Shown here: piece by piece, positions 19,165 through 27,872 of the stretch
Position numbering within the stretch: position 1 is the first letter of the stretch
Layout of the letters: each line of letters begins with the position of its first letter
NCBI GenBank assembly: GCA_902793335.1
Contig: CADBCZ010000021.1
Span: 1 to 64,000 of the forward strand
Reading direction: 5' to 3'
DNA from: an uncultured Lachnospiraceae bacterium
GTDB taxonomy: Bacteria > Bacillota > Clostridia > Lachnospirales > Lachnospiraceae
DNA: 64,000 nucleotides
The notes under the pieces: model-generated
What the model was told of the DNA's origin: nothing
What the model saw: the letters and a program-made list of their open reading frames with translations, nothing else
The model's database searches: none
Translations under genes and position numbers: made by a program

Positions 19165-19512
19165 TCAATGCTTCGCCCTGACGGCTTCCCATCTGTCAAA
19201 CTGCTTGCGGTATTGCTCATTTAACCACGCAATCATTGTCTTCTTGCCCTCATCATCAAACGGAAACTCCGCAGTTTCCTTCTCTTCATCCGGCGTATTA
19301 TCAAAGCTAAATGGTTCCGGCCATATTGTAATCTTAAATGTCGCCTCACCCTTCTTATCAGCAGGTGTAAGTGATACATCCTCCATCGGTTCCCTGGCTA
19401 TTCGAAACCTCATTCCTCTATGACTTCCGTAATACGCCTGTGCGTGCTCATACCACGTAATTCCATAGGAATCTTTATTCTCTATCTCAACATATGTTCT
19501 TTCTTCTTCCAT
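19165..19512 (-). CDS. small protein of unknown function
   Basis: 115 residues from the ATG at 19512, chosen for the AAAGGA site upstream; the frame stays open further 5' but without a site. The sequence is acidic and soluble (MEEERTYVEIENKDSYGITW, then PEPFSFDNTPDEEKE, ending NEQYRKQFDRWEAVRAKH). I do not recognise a family. It lies 9 bp before the MNT gene and is probably co-transcribed with it. Confidence 0.65.
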   Translation of the reverse strand: MEEERTYVEIENKDSYGITWYEHAQAYYGSHRGMRFRIAREPMEDVSLTPADKKGEATFKITIWPEPFSFDNTPDEEKETAEFPFDDEGKKTMIAWLNEQYRKQFDRWEAVRAKH

Positions 19513-19679
19513 TATCAATATCCTTTCCTTCGCACCACAAAACACAATCCCTATTTTAGCAGAATTTTCTATTTGATACAATAAATATGAGTCTTGTTTT
19601 ATTATCAACTATGATTTATTATGATTATAGGAAATAACATCATTTGAATCAGAATATATATACACCGGAGGTGATTATA

Positions 19680-20231
19680 ATGGATCTTGCATCTACTAAG
19701 ATTTATACAGAAGATGATTATTACAACATACCCGAAGACGTGCGTGCAGAATTGATTGACGGAGATATTATTTACAACATGGCAGCTCCCGGTAAAATCC
19801 ATCAATTCATTCTTATGGAAGTGTCAACCGTTATTAATAATTACATCAAATCCAAGGGCGGTAAATGCAGGGTTGTCCCGGCACCATTTGCAGTAAAACT
19901 AAGCAAAGACCGTAACACAATAGTTGAACCGGATATAAGTGTAATATGCGATCCCGATAAGTTCACTGACAGAGGATGCACCGGCGCACCTGATTGGATC
20001 ATAGAGATTGTCTCACCCAGTAATTCCAGTCACGATTACGTCACCAAACTCAATCTATATCTCGAAACAGGAGTCAGAGAATATTGGATTGTAGATCCGG
20101 ATAAACAGAAAATATTCGTATATAATCTTGAAAATGATAAATTTAACGTGGAAACCTACACTTTCAAAGACACCATCAAAGTTAATATTTATGAGGATTT
20201 TGATATTGATTTTTCAACCTTAGACATATAA
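19680..20231 (+). CDS. Uma2-family (DUF820) restriction-endonuclease-fold protein
   Basis: 183 residues from the ATG at 19680, which has GGAGGTG 6 nt upstream. The PD-(D/E)XK pattern of Uma2 proteins is visible: YYNIPEDVRAELIDGDIIYN, then VVEPDISVICD-like (IVEPDISVICDPDKF) and APDWIIEIVSPSNSSHD. The family is mostly cyanobacterial but recurs in Clostridia. Its function is unsettled; a transposon or nuclease link has been proposed. It is a single gene with a bidirectional terminator after it. Confidence 0.88.
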   Translation: MDLASTKIYTEDDYYNIPEDVRAELIDGDIIYNMAAPGKIHQFILMEVSTVINNYIKSKGGKCRVVPAPFAVKLSKDRNTIVEPDISVICDPDKFTDRGCTGAPDWIIEIVSPSNSSHDYVTKLNLYLETGVREYWIVDPDKQKIFVYNLENDKFNVETYTFKDTIKVNIYEDFDIDFSTLDI

Positions 20232-20233
20232 TA

Positions 20234-20257
20234 GAAAGGGAGCACACGCTCCCTTTC
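20234..20257. terminator. bidirectional terminator
   Basis: A perfect stem GAAAGGGAGC / GCTCCCTTTC with a 4-nt loop lies directly between the Uma2 stop and the stop of the minus-strand patatin gene. Confidence 0.75.
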
Positions 20258-20258
20258 A

Positions 20259-21101
20259 TTATCCTTCCAAATATTCTTTCAGCGCCTCCATCTGCTTCTT
20301 AGAATCCTCCACACCAAGATCATACATTCTCTGCATAACTACCGGATCATGCTCAATCCTCTTGATTGGGACCGTCATCGAAGGACGTATAACGAATATC
20401 TTTCCCTGTTTTTCCAGTTCTATTATCTCTTCAACCGTATTGTTATAATCTTTCGGTCTGTTATTAAGTGTCTTGACAAACTCCGGATACTTGCGATACC
20501 ACAGTGCATTCAACGCACCATTTTCATCCTTTTTACGATAATCAAGCGGTCTGGTAAGTACAACCACGACCTTGTCATATCCCATCTCCAAACACTTCTT
20601 CACAGGAATACTGTCCGAGCAGCCACCATCGAGATACTTCTTGCCATCAACCTCAACTATTTTTGAAACTATGGGCATGGATGAAGTTGCTCGAAATACC
20701 TCCATCTGCTCTCTTAGATTGTCGACTTTAATATATTCCGGCTTTCCTGTCTCAACATTCGTGACTACTGCATAGAAATCCACACCGGATTTCTCGAAAG
20801 TTTCCTCATCAAACACATCAAGTTTAAATGGTACCTCGTAGTAGGCAAATTCCTTTCCGACAATATTGCCTGTCTTTATCAAAGAACGAAAACTCATATA
20901 TCTGGGATCCTTTGCGAATCTCAAGTTATATCTAAGTCCTCTACCTCTCTGCTTTGATGGATAGTTCACTCCGAAAAGTGCCCCTGCAGAAACCCCTATG
21001 ATGCCATCAACTTTAATGTCGTTGTCCATGAAAATGTCCAGGACTCCAACAGAATATAAACCACGAAGGCCACCGCCTTCAAGAACTAATCCTACGCTCA
21101 T
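20259..21101 (-). CDS. patatin-like phospholipase
   Basis: 280 residues from the ATG at 21101, which has TAGGAG 7 nt upstream; an earlier in-frame start would add an unrelated Lys-rich leader. The oxyanion motif LVLEGGGLRGLYSVGVLD is at about 4-21, the nucleophile motif GVSAG near 38, and the dyad Asp in LDGGCSDSIPVK (about 165). It is a cytoplasmic lipid acyl hydrolase of the YjjU/RssA type. It stands alone between a terminator and a degraded LRR gene. Confidence 0.9.
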   Translation of the reverse strand: MSVGLVLEGGGLRGLYSVGVLDIFMDNDIKVDGIIGVSAGALFGVNYPSKQRGRGLRYNLRFAKDPRYMSFRSLIKTGNIVGKEFAYYEVPFKLDVFDEETFEKSGVDFYAVVTNVETGKPEYIKVDNLREQMEVFRATSSMPIVSKIVEVDGKKYLDGGCSDSIPVKKCLEMGYDKVVVVLTRPLDYRKKDENGALNALWYRKYPEFVKTLNNRPKDYNNTVEEIIELEKQGKIFVIRPSMTVPIKRIEHDPVVMQRMYDLGVEDSKKQMEALKEYLEG

Positions 21102-21218
21102 TTTCAATCTCCTATTCCAGCCGGCCGGCATACAACCAACTATAGCAGAACACAGTATCTTTTTCAACTTCAAATATACAGCTCCGTTTGCAAAATGAAT
21201 CCAAGTACCTGTTCGTTA

Positions 21219-21575
21219 TCATTTTGTTTCTATTAACTCAGACACTTTAATTCCATTTTCTTCAGCATACTTCCATAGATCATTATTTCTTTCAAATTCG
21301 GACATTTATCCCCTATACATCTTCTAATACTCTTTAAGGACTTAGGAAGAACTAGTTTTTCAATATACTCATTATACTATATTGCAGCTTCATCTAATAT
21401 AACTACATTATACCCATCTATTTTTTCAGGTATTATTACTTCTGTTTCATGGTTTATCATGGCACCATTATAGTACACAATAATTGCATCATTTGTATTA
21501 TCAAATACTCTATATGTATATAAACCATCCTCACGCTGCTCATATAATATGCTGATTCTTTTGTCGTATAATAAT
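21219..21575 (-). pseudogene. BspA-type leucine-rich-repeat protein remnant
   Basis: Minus-strand reading gives LYEQREDGLYTYRVFDN, then EVIIPEKIDGYNVVILDEAAI, an amber codon, YNEYIEKLVLPKSLKSI and PNLKEIMIYG. In another frame DLWKYAEENGIKVSELIETK ends at 21219. This is the typical end of a BspA/LRR_5 surface protein, where repeats are followed by the Trp-Lys-Tyr-Ala C-cap. There is at least one stop and one frame change, and the N-terminal bulk is gone. The remnant abuts the permease gene directly. Confidence 0.6.
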
Positions 21576-21577
21576 CA

Positions 21578-24133
21578 TCATATGCATTTTTTTACATATT
21601 TTCTTATTACAGGGGTTAAAATGATAACTTTTATTAATGCAAGTATCAATATAATAGCAAAAAACAATAGTATTATAAAACCAACTCCAAGATATTCATT
21701 AATTATATCCAACGAACCATAAATCATTTGTATTATATATTGTCCACCCAATGTAGCAATCAACAATGCGCCAAAACAAATCATCATCAATTGTATCAAA
21801 TTTGCTTTTATAAATTTCGATGGGGGTACTCCCAAAATGCGCAAAAGTAAATTAGACTTCTTTTTCTTCAAAAAGGCTACATACATTTCAATAGTTGTTA
21901 TCGTTAACGCTATACATATACTTAACACTATCATCAATGAACAAATCCCTTTCAGCAGCAGCATAAACTGTCTATAATCTCTTAACTCCGCAATATTATT
22001 TTTATAGTCAAAACACTCCAAAATATTTTGGTATTTATGAATGATAGGTTCAAATTCTTTGTCGCCAATTTCGTCATTAAGATAAATTTGAGTTCTAGAA
22101 TAACTAGGCTCTATATCTAAACTTCTTAGCGTTTTTTTTGTTCCAATAAATGTATATGCAGTTTGTGGTTGACTAGCATCCTCAAACCACATAACCCTTT
22201 CATATATAATTGCACCTATTTTGATATTTCTATATTTTACATCTGTTTGTTTTTTCAATATCTCAAGATTTACATCACCTTGCAAACTCTTATCTTTAGG
22301 CTGAATTTGCATTATTTTCACATCATCCCCAACACAATAAGAATCATCCCGATATTGAAAAGTGCTTCCTTTATAGTCTTTGTCTTCGATAAATTTTGTT
22401 GACCATGTACCATCATTATATTCTACTTTTTCATACATTGGTACAACTAGTATAACCTCATCTCCTCTATTTATCTTTTCAATATCAATTGCTCCAAATT
22501 TAACATACTGTTGGAGTTTCTTTAAATTTTTAGAAGGTAACCCATAGAATTGACAAATCCTGTAGTCTCCATTAATATTCAATCCTTTTTTTAATTCTTC
22601 ATTCAAAATTCGATCCGCCGGAAAACCTGTCAAATATTCGTTATTCAATTTATTATCAGAAATATCCATATATATGTCATTTGCCTCATAAAATGTATCT
22701 ACCAATGCTACACCCTGCTCATCCGATATTTTTTCAACAATATCATCAGGTATTATATTTTTATGACTTGGAATATAATAAATATAATCATCTTCCGGAA
22801 TATTAACCACCGAATTTATATCTCCAGTATAATTAACATATGAATAATCATCATTATCCAAATTAGTAGTAAATTGATAGTCATAATCTATTGGCATTTT
22901 ACCAAATACGCTTGCTTTTGAAGAAATATATAGTTTTAGATACAAAGAAAAAACAACTATACAAAGCATCATCATCGCAATCAATAACGCTGGTAAAATA
23001 ATATTCTTATAATCCATATATATTAAACCAATTCTATCTGTTTTTCTGTTCTTAGAATGCCCTCCTTTTTCATGATTTGAATTCTTCGTTTTAAATAAAT
23101 ACATAAAAAAGATGATTCCCGCTACAATTATACAGAACCTAATATGAGTAACCGGATAACTCGCATCAGAAAAAGCTAATTTTATCCCGTATTTTTCGTC
23201 ACAAGCTTTAACAAATAAAAAAGAGAATGCTCTTCCAACTAGCAATCCGAGGAAAATTGAAAAAATAAGTAATAATAAATTTTTTAAAGAAATAAAGCAT
23301 TTCAGTTTTCCCCCTCCACAATACAAACAATTCAACGTTTCATATATAGTCTCGTCCTTTATTTGTATAAAAGAAATTATAAAAAAAGCTAAAACAAATA
23401 TTGCAATATAACATGTGAAATAAACAAATAACGGAGCGGTATATTTCCCACTAGAATTATTAATAACAACATTATTATTAGCTATAAGATTTCTATTATT
23501 TTCATATATAATCTCAGGAAAATCTATCCTGTTATCTATTAAAATAATCTTATATAAAACATTCTCCAAACCACTTTTAACTGTTAAAATATTAGGATAT
23601 AAAATATCCGAATCTTGCATTTTATTCCATGCAACTGAATAATCATTTATAATACCTGTTAATTTATAATTATGATTATCTATTTCAATATAATCGCCTA
23701 TCTTGTTTTCATAAAAGCATTCATAATATGTTGATTCACATACTACAATTTCATCTGACGTCTTAGCAAATCCTCCTTCTATCATATGTATATTTCCCAT
23801 ATCACGCGCTTTTTCACTTGCATAGCCTATTATATAATTACCCTCTTCTGCGCCAATTTCTATTTCACCCATCTCTTCTATATATGCATCTAAAGAAGAA
23901 ATATTTGATTCTTTAATGTCTAAAGTATAAAGATCTCCATCATATAATATATTATCAAATTTGCCATAAATCTTCTCATCTTCACTTTTACAAAAATCCA
24001 CAAATGTATTTGAAATAAAAAAGACAACAAACGGTAGCGAGAATAATATCGAAAGACAAATCATTGACACATATAATCTTTTTGAATGAATAAAAATCTT
24101 AACTAACATTGATAATTTATATATTTTTTTCAT
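21578..24133 (-). CDS. FtsX-type ABC permease, probably peptide export or resistance
   Basis: 851 residues. TM1 is at about 17-38, a first extracytoplasmic domain to about 235, a TM cluster (about 238-345), another TM at about 380-400, a second large extracytoplasmic domain (about 410-705), and three C-terminal TMs with the FtsX-like KKKKSNLLLRILGVPPSKFIK loop. This is a full-length duplicated permease. It overlaps its ATPase gene by 17 bp. The small secreted protein upstream and the sensor-kinase remnant suggest a bacteriocin-type export/immunity locus. It is more AT-rich than its neighbours, suggesting transfer. Its own frame is intact, but it depends on a frameshifted ATPase. Confidence 0.75.
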   Translation of the reverse strand: MKKIYKLSMLVKIFIHSKRLYVSMICLSILFSLPFVVFFISNTFVDFCKSEDEKIYGKFDNILYDGDLYTLDIKESNISSLDAYIEEMGEIEIGAEEGNYIIGYASEKARDMGNIHMIEGGFAKTSDEIVVCESTYYECFYENKIGDYIEIDNHNYKLTGIINDYSVAWNKMQDSDILYPNILTVKSGLENVLYKIILIDNRIDFPEIIYENNRNLIANNNVVINNSSGKYTAPLFVYFTCYIAIFVLAFFIISFIQIKDETIYETLNCLYCGGGKLKCFISLKNLLLLIFSIFLGLLVGRAFSFLFVKACDEKYGIKLAFSDASYPVTHIRFCIIVAGIIFFMYLFKTKNSNHEKGGHSKNRKTDRIGLIYMDYKNIILPALLIAMMMLCIVVFSLYLKLYISSKASVFGKMPIDYDYQFTTNLDNDDYSYVNYTGDINSVVNIPEDDYIYYIPSHKNIIPDDIVEKISDEQGVALVDTFYEANDIYMDISDNKLNNEYLTGFPADRILNEELKKGLNINGDYRICQFYGLPSKNLKKLQQYVKFGAIDIEKINRGDEVILVVPMYEKVEYNDGTWSTKFIEDKDYKGSTFQYRDDSYCVGDDVKIMQIQPKDKSLQGDVNLEILKKQTDVKYRNIKIGAIIYERVMWFEDASQPQTAYTFIGTKKTLRSLDIEPSYSRTQIYLNDEIGDKEFEPIIHKYQNILECFDYKNNIAELRDYRQFMLLLKGICSLMIVLSICIALTITTIEMYVAFLKKKKSNLLLRILGVPPSKFIKANLIQLMMICFGALLIATLGGQYIIQMIYGSLDIINEYLGVGFIILLFFAIILILALIKVIILTPVIRKYVKKCI

Positions 24134-24801
24134 CTCTTATAATTTTACCATCCTCAATTTCAACAATTCTACTACATTGCTCTGCAATATTATGATCATG
24201 TGTAACAATAATATATGTTTGATTAAATTTTATATTTGATTTTTTCATAAAACTAATTATCTCTTCACTTCTTTTTTTATCCAAATTTCCAGTCGGTTCA
24301 TCTGCCAAAACTATCGCAGGTTTACCTATCAAGGCTCTTGCAATAGCAATTCGTTGCTGCTGTCCACCCGATAGATATCTAGGAGATGTATCTAATATAT
24401 CTTGTATATCTAATAATCTTATTATTTCTTTTTCAAAATTATAATCAAAATTCCAACCATTCAAAGTATGAACTATTCTTATATTTTCTTTTACAGTAAT
24501 CTCTTCTAGCAGATTGTATTTTTGAAATACATATCCTATTTTCTTTGCTCTGAATTTAGTATATTCGTTTTCTTTAAGAGTTGAAACGTCTATTCCATCT
24601 ATAAATATTTTTCCTGATGTAGGTTTATCTATTCCTCCTATCATGTTAAGAAATGTAGTTTTCCCTGAACCGCTACTTCCAAGAATTGCAACAAACTCAC
24701 CTTTATCTACAGATATGCTGATATTATTATTTGCTTGTATAATAGTTTTTCCCTGTTTATATTTTTTTTTTCAAATTTAATGTTTTTACTACTGATTCCA
24801 T
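24117..24801 (-). pseudogene. ABC ATP-binding protein with a frameshift at an A10 tract
   Basis: The open 3' part (24117-24644) has the Q-loop YVFQKYNLLEE, the signature LSGGQQQRIAIARAL, Walker [13 protein letters not shown] and H-loop VTHDH, but begins after Walker A. In another frame just upstream, GEFVAILGSSGSGKTTFLN supplies Walker A. An ATG at 24801 with a GAGGGG site encodes MESVVKTLNLKKK, then runs into ten A (minus strand, 24771-24762). With nine A the frame continues as KYKQGKTIIQANNN into Walker A, giving a normal protein of about 227 residues. So a single +1 A disrupts the gene. Runs this long slip during replication or transcription, so some functional product may still be made. 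Confidence 0.75.
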
Positions 24802-24825
24802 ATATCCCCTCATTATCAGTTTAAT

Positions 24826-24850
24826 AGGGCATCATTTTTAATGATACCCT
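24826..24850 (-). terminator. hairpin between the secreted-peptide gene and ABC genes
   Basis: An AGGGTATCAT / ATGATGCCCT stem (one mismatch) around TAAAA on the minus strand, 16 bp past the small-protein stop. The T-run is weak. It could reduce read-through into the ATPase gene. Confidence 0.45.
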
Positions 24851-24865
24851 ACTTTAATATGTTTA

Positions 24866-25228
24866 TTAGAAACTAAACGAGTACCAAGCCGTAGATTTAT
24901 GTACCTGTTCACCATTCCTATAGAAATATCCATACGACTGCCCACTTTTACCTTTTAGTTTACTTGAATAACATGTCGTTGAAGCTCCAGATGAATTTGT
25001 CTGTTTTGCATAATGTACTTCATTTTTATTAGTTAACTGCCATGTTATCAATGCACCTATTGAATCACTTCCAGTTTGAGATGTTTTTGCAAGGCATTTC
25101 TTTGCTGTATTATCATTTCCATGAGCAAATGTTAATTTATTTGCTGCAGAAACAGGGGCCGAACAAAATGCCAACATAAAAACTATAGCCATAGCTTATA
25201 TTATTCTTTTTGATAATAACTTTCTCAT
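24866..25228 (-). pseudogene. small secreted protein, bacteriocin-like, with a stop in its signal peptide
   Basis: The open frame from 25192 gives 108 residues: a hydrophobic MAIVFMLAFCSAPVSA with an AxA-type cleavage site, then a mature part of about 92 residues, Lys/Ser/Tyr-rich with two Cys, ending KSTAWYSFSF. Upstream in the same frame, ATG at 25228 (or TTG at 25234, better spaced from AAAGGAG) encodes MRKLLSKRII, the missing positively charged n-region, followed by an in-frame TAA (25198-25196). The original signal peptide was thus interrupted. Start at 25192 could still give a weak signal. Size and the adjacent ABC genes recall lactococcin-972-type bacteriocins, but the match is loose. 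Confidence 0.6.
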
Positions 25229-25298
25229 ATTCAAATATTACTCCTTTAAATCAAATTTAGTTTTACTACATTAGAATCCTCTAGTTGACAAGCTAGTA

Positions 25299-25741
25299 AT
25301 GGACAAGACACATCCACATAACAATTGCGATATCAACTGCTTTCTTCTTGATGCAATTTTATACTTTTTCTTTCTCTTATATTTACGATTAACCTCCCTA
25401 CTTTATTTTTTCTTTATTGTAATCCTTAACTTTATTATTATTTATGAAGAAAAAATCGTATTTCAAAAAGAAAAAGAACTTAATACATCACAAATCAATT
25501 CTGTTCTTATGGAGAATATGATTTCTGAGATAAGAAGAAATCAACATCAATATGATAATAGAATCAATTCGCTAATGTCTGTGTCGACTATGATTCTTTA
25601 AAAACCGAAATCTTAAAATGTTCAGAAACGGTAATTAACAATAGCACCGATTATGATGTGCTTAAACTCAATTTAATCTGTATCAGTGGTGCTAATGAAA
25701 GAATTCCTATTGGCAGAAAATTCAGGTATTACTTTAAATAA
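25299..25741 (+). pseudogene. GHKL/AgrC-type sensor histidine kinase remnant
   Basis: The first frame (25299-25601) has hydrophobic segments (about 15-48), then a helical EKELNTSQINSVLMENMISE and an H-box-like RRNQHQYDNRINSLMS. The frame then changes: from 25589 the reading is YDSLKTEILKCSETVINNST and onward, to a TAA at 25741. These are the dimerisation helices of an AgrC/ComD-type quorum-sensing kinase. The GHKL ATPase domain and most sensor TMs are missing. It points away from the secreted-peptide gene and probably once controlled that locus. Confidence 0.6.
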
Positions 25742-25808
25742 TTTCTCTAGAAAGCAATCGGATTTCTATCATAAATGCAAACCCATCTGGATTACTGTGA
25801 AATATTAT

Positions 25809-25835
25809 TAGCCGGGATTTGTATAATCCCAGCTA
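25809..25835 (-). terminator. terminator of the four-gene operon
   Basis: Minus strand TAGCTGGGATT / AATCCCGGCTA stem, then ATAATATTT. It is 5 bp past the stop of the last gene of the operon. Confidence 0.6.
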
Positions 25836-25839
25836 TTCT

Positions 25840-27024
25840 TCACAACTTTATATGATACACATCCAACTCTTTCCTCACCTGATCACGCAGATCAGGATCT
25901 CTTTTAAGAAGCTCTTCTATATCTTTAAGACCTGCCGTTCTCAGATTCTCATTATACGCTATCTGTTCTCTTAGCTTCTGTCTTCTGACATTAAGGGAAT
26001 GCTTGACCTCGACCATCTCTCTCGGATCAATAAGGGCAGGTGTCTGTTTCACCCATATGTCAGGATCATTTACTCCATGAGAAAATAGTAGCTTCGACAA
26101 CTTATCGGAGAATTCCCGAAGATCACCGCTGCTCTTTTGGAATTTTCTAACCTCGTCCACCATTATCATATACTGGTCATACAGGTATTCTAGTTCACGC
26201 AGACTCTTGACATTATATTTGTTGTACAGATATTCAAGCGTAGATGTATTATTGATATACTTTATCTTAACCTTATTCATCAGGCTGATTGCCTTGTTTT
26301 CACGTTTTTCCGACATTTTATATTCGTACGACATCTTCCTGTATGTGACAACCGAAAGCGCTGACATCACCATTACCACAAGAATGATAAGGAGAACCGG
26401 AATCATGAGATCCACCTGCATCAGAACACCAATTACAGCAAGGGCTACGACCAGAAGTGCAGAGGTACCGCCTAACACAACCAGAAACAACCTAAGCCTT
26501 GACTGTTGTTCCTCCAGACTCATCTGATAAAACTCCTGCGAATTCTTTTCCGCTTCAAGATGCTTCATATCACGTTTGATTTTGGCATCCATATCTTCGA
26601 GATCCTTAAGCCGTCCAAATATCTCATTCATATCTTTTTCCATGCGCTGTATCATTCGGAAATTAGCGTCACTTATCCTGTCATCTGAATGTAAGAATTC
26701 CTTAGTCTCCCTTTCCAGATAAGCAATCTTTTTGGCTATCTCCATGATCTCAAGTCGCGTATCCTTAGAAAGTGACTCTATCGTCTGGATATCCTTAAAA
26801 TAAGAAGTGACCATATCATATTCCACCTTAAGTTCATCAACCTGATATGTGGCATCAATAATCTGGTCACATTTATACGCAACATCATCCTGATCGTCCT
26901 TGATACCGAGTGTCTCTTTCGCCTTCTGTTTTGCCAGATAGCTGTCAATACTCTCGTATTCGAACGATTCTTCTGTTATTTCAGTTTTTGTAAAGATATC
27001 TTTAACTGTATCAAAAAATCCCAT
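25840..27024 (-). CDS. coiled-coil membrane protein of the four-gene operon
   Basis: 394 residues. The N-terminal half is charged coiled coil (about 60-175), two TMs form a hairpin (about 179-202 and 206-227), and the C-terminal half is again helical (VKIKYINNTSTLEYLYNKYN, LRELEYLYDQYMIMVDEV). There is no signal peptide, so both halves should be cytoplasmic. I do not recognise a named function. It is the last gene, 14 bp after the TPR-like gene, and is the only member that would anchor the system in the membrane. Confidence 0.75.
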   Translation of the reverse strand: MGFFDTVKDIFTKTEITEESFEYESIDSYLAKQKAKETLGIKDDQDDVAYKCDQIIDATYQVDELKVEYDMVTSYFKDIQTIESLSKDTRLEIMEIAKKIAYLERETKEFLHSDDRISDANFRMIQRMEKDMNEIFGRLKDLEDMDAKIKRDMKHLEAEKNSQEFYQMSLEEQQSRLRLFLVVLGGTSALLVVALAVIGVLMQVDLMIPVLLIILVVMVMSALSVVTYRKMSYEYKMSEKRENKAISLMNKVKIKYINNTSTLEYLYNKYNVKSLRELEYLYDQYMIMVDEVRKFQKSSGDLREFSDKLSKLLFSHGVNDPDIWVKQTPALIDPREMVEVKHSLNVRRQKLREQIAYNENLRTAGLKDIEELLKRDPDLRDQVRKELDVYHIKL

Positions 27025-27038
27025 AATTAACCTCTATA

Positions 27039-27872
27039 TTACTCCATCTGACTGCGGAATTCCGACTTCAAAGATTCTATGACAACATCTAATTGTTTGG
27101 AGAAATCTGTCAGATTATTCTTCTCATGATGAAATACCGCCTTCTCTAGTCTGTGATAGTCCATAGAGCCTGCAACATCCTGCTGGGCATCGGATATAGC
27201 ATAATATATCTCCTCTACCATATCTTTTGCATCATAGCTATCTGCCACTTTCTCAATTTCCTTCTTGTCCTTCATTGTTGCCAGTAACAGAAGATACTCT
27301 TTTAGAGACTTTCGATTTCCGGTAAGCTCATATGATTTCATATATGAATCAAGCGCAGGAGCAAGTTCAAAGTTATTAGCATAGGCTACTGCTCTATTGT
27401 GATAAATGGAAGCCTTAAGCTTGATATCATTCATATCCGGATTCTTTTCAAGTATCTCATCATAGATTGAAAGCGCTTTAATATACTTGTGGTATCTTAA
27501 GAAACCATCTGCCTGAAGCTTTCTGGTCCTCTCGTAGGGAAGAGTCTTCATACGTTCACGAAGTAATATGAATTCCTTAACCTCATCAATCGAATAATAC
27601 TCTCTGTAGGTCAGGATTGCTGTGAGGATGTCTGTAAGATCAGTTCCTGTTTTTTCTCTTATCTGAACAAGCTTATCAGCAAGATCTGCAAGCCCTAACT
27701 CATTTCTGATCCACTGTATAAACGGAGTTCCTACATGTTCTTCCGACACCAATGCTATATTATTGTATATGTAATAACAAAGCTCCTCATAGGAAAATAC
27801 CTCTATCTTAGTATTTGGAAAAATATATGAAGTTTTTGCAGGCTGTGTCGTACACAGTATCACTCTTGCCAT
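27039..27872 (-). CDS. TPR-like helical protein of the four-gene operon
   Basis: 277 residues. The N-terminus (MARVILCTTQPAKTSYIFPN, then VFSYEELCYYIYNN) is followed by helical repeats with TPR-like spacing (about 125-205: ADGFLRYHKYIKALSIYDEI, KASIYHNRAVAYANNFELAP). No TM or signal was seen. It overlaps the Hsp70/actin-like gene by 13 bp. A scaffold or adaptor role is inferred from the repeats only. Confidence 0.75.
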   Translation of the reverse strand: MARVILCTTQPAKTSYIFPNTKIEVFSYEELCYYIYNNIALVSEEHVGTPFIQWIRNELGLADLADKLVQIREKTGTDLTDILTAILTYREYYSIDEVKEFILLRERMKTLPYERTRKLQADGFLRYHKYIKALSIYDEILEKNPDMNDIKLKASIYHNRAVAYANNFELAPALDSYMKSYELTGNRKSLKEYLLLLATMKDKKEIEKVADSYDAKDMVEEIYYAISDAQQDVAGSMDYHRLEKAVFHHEKNNLTDFSKQLDVVIESLKSEFRSQME

